Positions 6,891-11,906 of a stretch of DNA of 11,906 nucleotides are shown here, piece by piece (the first letter of the stretch is position 1; every line of letters begins with the position of its first letter). Under the pieces are notes generated by a model. The model had not been told where the DNA came from, did no database searches, and was given only the letters and a program-made list of their open reading frames with translations. Origin of the DNA: Chloroflexota bacterium (lineage in GTDB: Bacteria > Chloroflexota > Dehalococcoidia > GIF9 > UBA5629). Location: the NCBI GenBank assembly GCA_026389695.1, contig JAPLHI010000130.1:1-11906 (forward strand), written 5' to 3'. The translations under genes and the position numbers were made by a program.

Positions 6891-7003
6891 ATACATCAGC
6901 TAAAACTTGTGTTTCTCCGGCGCCGAAAACTCAATAGAATTTGAGCGCAAAATTGTGGCCGGCGATTACTTTAATCCTTGGAAGGGATGGGTTTTCAAAA
7001 CAC

Positions 7004-7951
7004 ATGAAAGATGGGTTTTTTAAAGAGCTGCTGGATAATCTATATGACGGCGTCTATTTCGTGGACAAAAAGAGGATCATACCTTTCTGGAACAAGGCAG
7101 CGGAGAAAATCACCGGCTACACAAGTGAAGAAGTGCTGGGCAAGGGCTGCTTCGATAACATCCTGGTCCATGTGGATGAGAACGGTAAGGCACTGTGCAA
7201 ATCAGGATGCCCGCTGCGCGCCACGATGAAGGATGGGAGCAGCCGGGAAGCAAGCGTTTACCTGCGCCATAAGGATGGATACAGGCTTCCTGTGATTATG
7301 AAAGTGAACTCCATACACGATTCCAGGGGCACAGTCCGGGGTGGCATTCAAAGTTTCAACGATAATTCCTCAGTTCTGGCGGTGAAGGAACGGGCTGCCG
7401 ACCTGGAAAAAATGGCTCTCATAGACGCCTTGACGGGAGTGGGCAATCGACGCTATGCAGATATGAGCCTGCAAAACAATCTTGCCGAGCTGAAAAGGTA
7501 CGGTTGGACATTCGGTGTCCTCTTCGCAGATATCGACCATTTTAAAACCGTCAACGATACCTACGGGCATGAGGCCGGGGACGAGGTATTGAAAATGGTG
7601 GCGCAGACAATTTTAAGTAATATGAGGTCGTTCGATTTCATCTTCAGGTGGGGCGGCGAAGAATTTCTGCTGATTATAACTAACGTGGACAGCGAAAAGC
7701 TCTATCATTTCGCCGATAGGCTGAGGATGCTGGTGCAAAATGCTGCCCTGCCGCTGGAATCAAATTTGGTCAGGGTTACCATATCGATCGGCGGTACCTT
7801 TGCCAGGCCTGATGATCGCGAGAAAAGCGTCATGCGCCGCATAGATCAACTGATGTACCGGTGCAAGCATGCCGGCAGAAACAAGTGCTGCGTTGATACT
7901 TTCCAAAGCGAGTTGCCGAAGCCGGTTTACCAGGATAAATCCAAAGTTTAA
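7004..7951 (+). CDS. PAS-GGDEF diguanylate cyclase with cysteine-rich PAS domain
   Basis: From the ATG at 7004 the protein has 315 residues. Residues about 6-122 form a PAS domain (FFKELLDNLYDGVYFVD, then FWNKAAEKITGY, ending in GGIQSFNDNS). It carries C49, C65 and C69, the last two in LCKSGCPL. A short helical linker leads to a GGDEF domain (138-298) with DALTG at 141-145, DIDHFKTVND, and the active-site signature GGEEF at 217-221. The inhibitory RXXD site is present (RSFD, 208-211) exactly five residues before the signature, so active c-di-GMP synthesis with product feedback is expected. It has no membrane segment, so it is a cytoplasmic sensor. The frame stays open upstream to a TTG at 6941, but that codon has no Shine-Dalgarno site; the chosen ATG has GGATGG about 12 bases upstream, which is weak, so the start is less sure than the function. 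Confidence 0.9.
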   Translation: MKDGFFKELLDNLYDGVYFVDKKRIIPFWNKAAEKITGYTSEEVLGKGCFDNILVHVDENGKALCKSGCPLRATMKDGSSREASVYLRHKDGYRLPVIMKVNSIHDSRGTVRGGIQSFNDNSSVLAVKERAADLEKMALIDALTGVGNRRYADMSLQNNLAELKRYGWTFGVLFADIDHFKTVNDTYGHEAGDEVLKMVAQTILSNMRSFDFIFRWGGEEFLLIITNVDSEKLYHFADRLRMLVQNAALPLESNLVRVTISIGGTFARPDDREKSVMRRIDQLMYRCKHAGRNKCCVDTFQSELPKPVYQDKSKV

Positions 7952-7964
7952 TCAGCCGGACTTC
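7918..7964. repeat. Imperfect inverted repeat spanning the convergent stop codons
   Basis: GAAGCCGG (7918-7925) can pair with CCGG-A-CTTC (7956-7964), leaving a 30-base loop that contains both abutting stop codons. TTT follows on the plus strand. It could act as a weak terminator made of coding sequence, but the loop is long and one base is bulged. Confidence 0.2.
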
Positions 7965-8407
7965 TTTCCCGTTAATGTATCGATTTCTATTTTGATTATT
8001 ACGACCTTATCGACCTTCGCAGGATTAAAGTCCAAATTGGTTTCCGTATAATGCTGCATTATACAGCGCAGCGCTTCTTCTTTTTCCGTCCGACCTTCTA
8101 TCAATGACGCGCGTCCCGTCCCCATCACGCTACTGTACTTCATCGTCCAGTTACAGGCCATTTCCGACCTGAACAGATTCTCGTCGGTGTATATGGTGAA
8201 GCTCACGTTGCTATTATTACGCAGTATATCTATCTTCCTGCCCTCTTTTGCCGAGTGTATGTAGAGGCACCCGTCAGCATATCCGTAGTTTACCGGCACA
8301 ACATAGGGTATGCCGTTATCACACAGCCCCAGATGGCAGACTACCGCGCGGTTGAGTATATCCTCGATCTCCGCCCTGTCAGTTATCTCTTTATCAGACC
8401 TGCGCAA
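7952..8407 (-). CDS. Pyridoxamine 5'-phosphate oxidase family flavin-binding protein, NimA-like
   Basis: This 151-residue protein fits the PNPOx-like split-barrel group that includes NimA nitroimidazole-resistance proteins. Visible family features are CHLGLCDNGIPYVVPVNYGY (24-43), LYIHSAKEGRKIDIL (48-62) and the strand YSSVMGTGRA (91-100). Members bind FMN or similar cofactors and reduce small substrates; most are uncharacterised, so resistance should not be assumed. The start is TTG: a TAG lies in frame at 8420-8422, only four codons upstream, no ATG or GTG occurs between, and GAGGGG precedes the TTG by five bases. It follows the superinfection-immunity-type gene by 21 bp and is probably co-transcribed with it. 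Its TGA directly abuts the TAA of the convergent diguanylate cyclase. Confidence 0.88.
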   Translation of the reverse strand: MRRSDKEITDRAEIEDILNRAVVCHLGLCDNGIPYVVPVNYGYADGCLYIHSAKEGRKIDILRNNSNVSFTIYTDENLFRSEMACNWTMKYSSVMGTGRASLIEGRTEKEEALRCIMQHYTETNLDFNPAKVDKVVIIKIEIDTLTGKKSG

Positions 8408-8412
8408 CCTGA

Positions 8413-8418
8413 CCCCTC
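8413..8418 (-). promoter_or_regulatory. Ribosome binding site for the TTG-started NimA-like gene
   Basis: The minus strand reads GAGGGG, five bases before the TTG at 8405-8407. Together with the in-frame TAG just upstream, it fixes the non-ATG start. Confidence 0.7.
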
Positions 8419-8428
8419 TCTATGCAGG

Positions 8429-8707
8429 CTAAATAACAGCCAGCACCAGCGCAATGATCCAGCCCACTAAAGTCCAGCCCAGAAATATATTCAGCAGTAA
8501 TATAAGCAGCAGGTTGCTCTTTTTCCTGACTATGGCGATGATAGTGGGGAGGAAGTAGAGCGCCAGACCGATCAACCAGCCTACAAATGCAAACGGTCCG
8601 GAGAACCATCCCATATAGGGCATATGTGGCATTTCGAAAGGTGGCGCATAACATCCGATAAGTAACGCGGCAATTAAAATAACCAGGGCGAGCGATAACT
8701 TCTTCAT
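8429..8707 (-). CDS. Small membrane lipoprotein of the superinfection immunity family
   Basis: This 92-residue protein starts with a lipoprotein signal (MKKLSLALVILIAALLIGC), with lipobox LIGC and C19 as the predicted lipidated residue. After a short proline- and aromatic-rich stretch, two membrane helices follow at about 40-60 and 66-90. The segments YFLPTIIAIVRKK and LLNIFLGWTLVGWIIALV match the pattern of the family named after T4 Imm (Imm_superinfect), which blocks DNA entry of related phages. Chromosomal members are common and their role is unknown, so the name is only a family label. Having both a lipobox and the helices is slightly unusual; the N-terminal segment could instead be an uncleaved anchor. 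GGGAGG lies five bases before the ATG (plus 8713-8718). A TTGACA promoter stands upstream. Confidence 0.8.
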   Translation of the reverse strand: MKKLSLALVILIAALLIGCYAPPFEMPHMPYMGWFSGPFAFVGWLIGLALYFLPTIIAIVRKKSNLLLILLLNIFLGWTLVGWIIALVLAVI

Positions 8708-8768
8708 CCTTACCTCCCTTCATTATCTAAAAGCTGATAAATTTATACGGGAACGCAAATATAAAGCA

Positions 8769-8797
8769 ATAGTATGCGCGGGCAATAATTTTGTCAA
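8769..8797 (-). promoter_or_regulatory. Promoter for the superinfection-immunity/NimA-like pair
   Basis: The minus strand reads TTGACA (plus 8792-8797), a perfect -35 box, then 17 bases, then TACTAT (plus 8769-8774, four of six). Transcription would start near 8762, about 55 bases before the ATG at 8707. Confidence 0.5.
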
Positions 8798-8850
8798 TAA
8801 TTCGTTAATCCGCGTTTCCGGTGATATTTGTTATATGCTTTATGATCGCT

Positions 8851-8880
8851 TTGAAGCTTAATTCAATACGATGATATAAT
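8851..8880 (+). promoter_or_regulatory. Promoter for the lipoprotein-pcrA block
   Basis: TTGAAG (8851-8856) and a perfect TATAAT (8875-8880) are 18 bases apart. The -35 box lies inside a TTGAA-N6-TTCAA inverted repeat (8851-8866), and the palindrome GTTGCAAC (8884-8891) covers the expected start point. Either could be a regulator site, though both are short. Confidence 0.5.
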
Positions 8881-8959
8881 GAGGTTGCAACTGCATGAGC
8901 ATCCCCGTCGTATCTAACCGGCCAAATATCCTTTTTCCATGTAGAGGAGGTAACTTTAT

Positions 8960-9307
8960 ATGAAATTTGCGCCAAGTTATGCATTTATGGCTTTATTAGC
9001 TTTAGCCTTTCTGCCCCTGCTCTCTGCGGGCTGCAGCAGTGCAAGCGGCGCCGATGTCTACCTGGAAGGCGCCAGTATAGGTTCAGTCTCCATTGAAGGC
9101 AAACCTGTGACCGGCCTGCCTTCGCAGAACGTGAATATCGTACTCAAGACGGGTGCCAATAAGGTGATGGTCAGCCAGTCCGGCGGCAAGACTACTATCA
9201 AGCTGATGCCTTCCGGCGCCGTGATTACCAGCGGGGCTGACGGCATATCGTTCACGGGAGTGGAGTCCAACCAGATCGAGCTCAAATGGGAGAAGACCTC
9301 AAAATAA
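8960..9307 (+). CDS. Small predicted lipoprotein of unknown function
   Basis: This 115-residue protein has a charged start, a hydrophobic core and SAGC ending at C25, a type II signal peptidase site in the pattern LLSAGC. The position before the last two small residues is serine, tolerated but less common than leucine. The mature part is rich in G, S, V and T and alternates polar and hydrophobic residues (for example LKTGANKVMVSQSGGKTTIK at 62-81), which suggests a small beta-sheet domain outside the membrane. I recognise no family. AGGAGG (8945-8950) lies nine bases before the ATG, so the start is firm. The stop is only 3 bp before the pcrA ATG, and pcrA has no good Shine-Dalgarno site of its own, so the helicase is probably translated by coupling to this gene. 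A functional tie between a surface lipoprotein and a helicase is not obvious. Confidence 0.8.
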   Translation: MKFAPSYAFMALLALAFLPLLSAGCSSASGADVYLEGASIGSVSIEGKPVTGLPSQNVNIVLKTGANKVMVSQSGGKTTIKLMPSGAVITSGADGISFTGVESNQIELKWEKTSK

Positions 9308-9310
9308 ACT

Positions 9311-11530
9311 ATGGACGTTCTTTCAGGCCTGAATCCGGCGCAAAAAGAAGCCGTTAAGCATATAGAGGGGCCGCTGCTCATTCTTGCCGGCCCCGGCAGC
9401 GGCAAGACACGGGTTATAACACACCGCATCGCCTACCTGGTTAAAACCTGCGGTGCCAGCCCGCGCAGGATCATGGCAGTCACCTTCACCAATAAGCCCG
9501 CACGCGAGATGAAGGAGCGACTGGAGAAGCTGCTGGGGCAGGTCGCGGAATCCCTCACTGTGGGCACCTTCCACGCTATCTGCGCCCGCATCCTGCGCCA
9601 GGACGGCAAACCCGTAGGTCTGGACACCAATTTCGTGATCTATGATGAAGAAGACCAGCTCAGCCTGATCAAGCAGTGCCTGCAGGACCTTGACCTCGAT
9701 CCCAAACAATACAATCCCCAAAAAATCAGGAACGCCATCAGCCATGCCAAGAGCCAGCACCTGACTTCCGCCGGGTTCGCCAGCGAGTCGGGAAGCTACT
9801 GGGAGGAGGTAGTTGCCCGCGTTTACGGACGCTACCAGGAGCAGCTCGAGCAGAGCAACGCGGTTGACTTCGACGATCTATTGATGAAGGTGGTCCACCT
9901 TTTTGAAAAGCACCCTGATATCCTGGAGAAATACCAATCCCGCTACATGCATTTACTCGTGGACGAGTTCCAGGATACCAATATCACGCAGTACAAGCTC
10001 ATCCGCATGCTGGGCGGCAAGCACCGTAACGTCTGTGTAGTAGGGGATCCCGATCAATCCATCTATTCCTGGCGTTTTGCCGATATCCGTAATATTTTGA
10101 GCTTTGAAAAGGACTACCCCGACGCCGCCTTAATTGTCCTTGAACAGAATTATCGTTCCACGCAGAATATATTGGAGGCAGCTTCAGGAATTATTTCGCT
10201 TAATTCCAAGCGCAAGCCCAAGAAGCTCTGGACCAAGAACCAGGATGGAACGCCTATCTTCATGGTTAAAACCTATAACGAGCAGGACGAGGCTCAGTTT
10301 GTGGTTAATGAAATTCTGAAACTGTCCGGCAATGACGGTATCAAGCCCGGAGACTGCGTGGTGATGTACCGTACCAATGCTCAGTCACGCGCCCTTGAAG
10401 AGGCCTTCATGCGCTACGGGTTGAAATATAAGCTGGTGGGAGGCACCAGGTTTTACCAGAGACGCGAGATTAAGGACGTTATCGCTTATTTAAGGGTAAT
10501 CCAGAATCCTTTCGATAATATCAGCCTTGCCCGCATTATTAAAGTGCCCGGGCGCGGCATCGGCCAGCGTACCCTCTCCGACCTCACCAACTTGGCCCGG
10601 GATAATAACCACTCTTTATTCGCGGCCATGAAGGAGGTCAGCGAGGGGAAGGGACCGAATTTCACCACAAGAATCCGGGCTGCTATAGCAGGTTTCTACA
10701 GAATGCTCATGGACCTTATCGTGGAAAGCCAGCAATTGCGGCTGGTCGAGATGATGGATGCACTGCTGGAGAGATCAGACTACCGGCAGCATATCAGGGA
10801 AGAGGATGATGGAGTAGAACGCTGGGAGAATATCCTGGAACTGCGCACCGTGGCGCTGGATTTTGATGACCTGGCCCCGGGCGAGGGGCTGGCGTCTTTC
10901 CTCGAGCAGGTCAGCCTAGTATCAGATGCCGACGAGATTGAGAACCAGGACGACACCACGACCTTGATTACCCTGCATCAGGCGAAGGGGCTGGAGTTTC
11001 CCGTTGTATTCATCGTGGGCATGGAGGAGGGCTTGCTGCCCCACCGGAGGTCAATGGAAGAAGGCGGGGACGAGCTTGAAGAGGAGCGCCGCCTCTGCTA
11101 CGTGGGCATCACACGCGCTGAGAAGCACATTTACCTGCTGCACACCGCCCGGCGCAGCATTTTCGGCAGCAGCGCGGAAAGCATCCCATCAAGGTTCCTC
11201 GGCGATATACCCGAACATCTGGTGGAACACAAAGGGCTTACCGGCACCATGGAGCCCCAGGGGAGATCCTCTGAAAGGTATGGCAGACGGCAGCATGATG
11301 AAGACGAAGGCATCTCAATAGCAGCTTTGCTGGCTAAGAAAGCACAGGCTGCTCAGCCCAGGGAGATGATCGAACTTAACCCGGGTGACCGCGTGCGCCA
11401 TAACAGGTTTGGAGACGGCCAGGTTATCGGCATCAAGCCGACAGGCCCGGATAAAGAGGTTATCGTTGCCTTCGAGGGAGTGGGAGTAAAGAAGCTCCTG
11501 CTCAGTATGGCGCCGCTGGAAAAGATATAA
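9311..11530 (+). CDS. pcrA: ATP-dependent DNA helicase PcrA/UvrD
   Basis: This complete 739-residue superfamily 1A helicase has the usual PcrA length. It unwinds DNA 3'-5' in nucleotide excision and mismatch repair and clears RecA filaments. Motifs in order: Walker A GPGSGKT at 27-33; motif Ia VTFTNKPAREM at 57-67; Walker B LLVDEFQD around D218-E219; motif III GDPDQSIYSWR at 245-255; motif IV EQNYRST at 278-284; motif V TLHQAKGLEFPVVF around 555-567; motif VI YVGITRAE around 597-604. Residues about 690-735 (GDRVRHNRFGDGQVIGI) are the C-terminal Tudor-like domain that contacts RNA polymerase in PcrA. Motif Ia has proline 63 where alanine is usual. The ATG is 3 bp after the lipoprotein stop, with no strong Shine-Dalgarno site. 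A second helicase of the same family starts 34 bp after the TAA. Confidence 0.96.
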   Translation: MDVLSGLNPAQKEAVKHIEGPLLILAGPGSGKTRVITHRIAYLVKTCGASPRRIMAVTFTNKPAREMKERLEKLLGQVAESLTVGTFHAICARILRQDGKPVGLDTNFVIYDEEDQLSLIKQCLQDLDLDPKQYNPQKIRNAISHAKSQHLTSAGFASESGSYWEEVVARVYGRYQEQLEQSNAVDFDDLLMKVVHLFEKHPDILEKYQSRYMHLLVDEFQDTNITQYKLIRMLGGKHRNVCVVGDPDQSIYSWRFADIRNILSFEKDYPDAALIVLEQNYRSTQNILEAASGIISLNSKRKPKKLWTKNQDGTPIFMVKTYNEQDEAQFVVNEILKLSGNDGIKPGDCVVMYRTNAQSRALEEAFMRYGLKYKLVGGTRFYQRREIKDVIAYLRVIQNPFDNISLARIIKVPGRGIGQRTLSDLTNLARDNNHSLFAAMKEVSEGKGPNFTTRIRAAIAGFYRMLMDLIVESQQLRLVEMMDALLERSDYRQHIREEDDGVERWENILELRTVALDFDDLAPGEGLASFLEQVSLVSDADEIENQDDTTTLITLHQAKGLEFPVVFIVGMEEGLLPHRRSMEEGGDELEEERRLCYVGITRAEKHIYLLHTARRSIFGSSAESIPSRFLGDIPEHLVEHKGLTGTMEPQGRSSERYGRRQHDEDEGISIAALLAKKAQAAQPREMIELNPGDRVRHNRFGDGQVIGIKPTGPDKEVIVAFEGVGVKKLLLSMAPLEKI

Positions 11531-11564
11531 CAGCCCTTCGAAAAACAGGTAAAATTAGACTTTA

Positions 11565-11906
11565 ATGGATCTGCTGGACGGTCTCAACCCGGCGCAGCAG
11601 GAAGCTGTGCAGATTGTTGAAGGCCCGCTCCTCGTTCTCGCCGGGCCAGGCAGCGGCAAAACACGCGTCATCACCCACCGTATAGCTTTTCTGGTTAAAG
11701 AAGCAGAAATCAATCCCCACCACATCCTTGCTGTTACATTTTCCAAAAAAGCCGCTGAGGAAATGAAAAGAAGGCTGGATCATCTCCTCGGTGTTATGTC
11801 CTCGTCCCTTTCCGTGGGTACGTTTCATTCAGTATGCCTGCGTATATTGCGGGCGGAGGGAATACCCGGGCTGGGCAAAAACTTCGAGGTCTGCGATGAA
11901 GATGAG
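11565..11906 (+). CDS. Second PcrA/UvrD-type helicase, N-terminal part, cut by the window end
   Basis: The frame from the ATG at 11565 is open for 114 codons to the end of the window. It begins MDLLDGLNPAQQEAV and carries the Q motif, Walker A LAGPGSGKT at about 25-33, motif Ia TFSKKAAEEM and the motif Ib region VGTFHSVCLRILR. By eye about 73 of the 114 residues match the PcrA just upstream, with one single-residue gap, so the two are tandem paralogues. The DNA has diverged much more at third positions, so this is not a recent copy. Motif Ia here keeps the usual alanine. The spacer from the first gene is 34 bp, with only a distant AGG before the ATG, so co-transcription is likely. Whether a nuclease or other domain follows cannot be seen. 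Confidence 0.9.
   Translation, partial: MDLLDGLNPAQQEAVQIVEGPLLVLAGPGSGKTRVITHRIAFLVKEAEINPHHILAVTFSKKAAEEMKRRLDHLLGVMSSSLSVGTFHSVCLRILRAEGIPGLGKNFEVCDEDE

Noticed and set aside
6930..6945. CTCAA-N6-TTGAG hairpin as terminator after the lipase
   Set aside because: The stem is five A/T-rich pairs and no T-run follows.
6941..7003. Upstream TTG start for the diguanylate cyclase
   Set aside because: There is no Shine-Dalgarno site before it. The TTG lies within a small CTCAA-TTGAG dyad, and the PAS domain begins only after the ATG at 7004.
8429..8707. Prophage or phage-exclusion locus
   Set aside because: The family is widespread on chromosomes, and no integrase, attachment site or structural phage gene is in the window.

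Overview
This window reads as ordinary bacterial chromosome of roughly 50% G+C, with good Shine-Dalgarno sites and sigma70-type promoters. The gene set suggests an anaerobic or facultative bacterium from sediment or groundwater: a paired cysteine-rich CCG protein and LUD/ferredoxin protein, an amine-oxidising flavoprotein, a TauE/SafE permease, a NimA-like flavin protein and a 'superinfection immunity' small lipoprotein. The style of the helicase and Fe-S proteins looks most like Chloroflexota, class Dehalococcoidia. That placement is an impression from reading the proteins, not a computed result. I see no tRNA, rRNA, CRISPR array, insertion sequence or phage gene.

Left part (about 1-5740). 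After a probable membrane-protein tail (1-55), six genes lie on the minus strand. In transcription order they are a HAD-family hydrolase (5737-4973), a PuuB/DadA-type FAD oxidoreductase (4848-3499), an unrecognised 75-residue protein (3440-3213), a TauE/SafE permease (3200-2439), a two-CCG-domain protein of the HdrD/LutA/GlpC type (2377-1352) and a LUD protein with two 4Fe-4S motifs (1347-157). The last five look like one operon. A good promoter (TTGTCA-17-TATATT) stands in front of the FAD oxidoreductase, and a near-perfect inverted repeat covers its -10 box and spacer. The reading I favour is an oxidation module: a flavoenzyme oxidises an amine-type substrate, the CCG and ferredoxin/LUD proteins carry electrons onward, and the permease moves an anion out.

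Middle part (about 5740-8960). A divergent intergenic region of about 320 bp carries promoters for the HAD gene (minus) and for a monoacylglycerol-lipase-like alpha/beta hydrolase (plus, 6057-6890). A PAS-GGDEF diguanylate cyclase follows (7004-7951). Its stop codon directly abuts the stop codon of a convergent minus-strand NimA/pyridoxamine-phosphate-oxidase-like gene (8407-7952, TTG start). That gene sits 21 bp behind a small lipoprotein of the superinfection-immunity family (8707-8429) with a TTGACA promoter. A second divergent region (8708-8959) separates this pair from the plus-strand block.

Right part (8960-11906). A small unknown lipoprotein lies 3 bp before a complete PcrA/UvrD helicase of 739 residues. 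After a 34-bp gap a second PcrA/UvrD-type helicase begins and runs off the window. Its 114 visible residues are roughly 60-65% identical by eye to the first, so this is a tandem paralogue pair.

I did not find a clearly new defence or mobile system. The items most worth following are the oxidoreductase/permease/Fe-S operon with its operator-like dyad and small unknown partner, and the tandem helicases.
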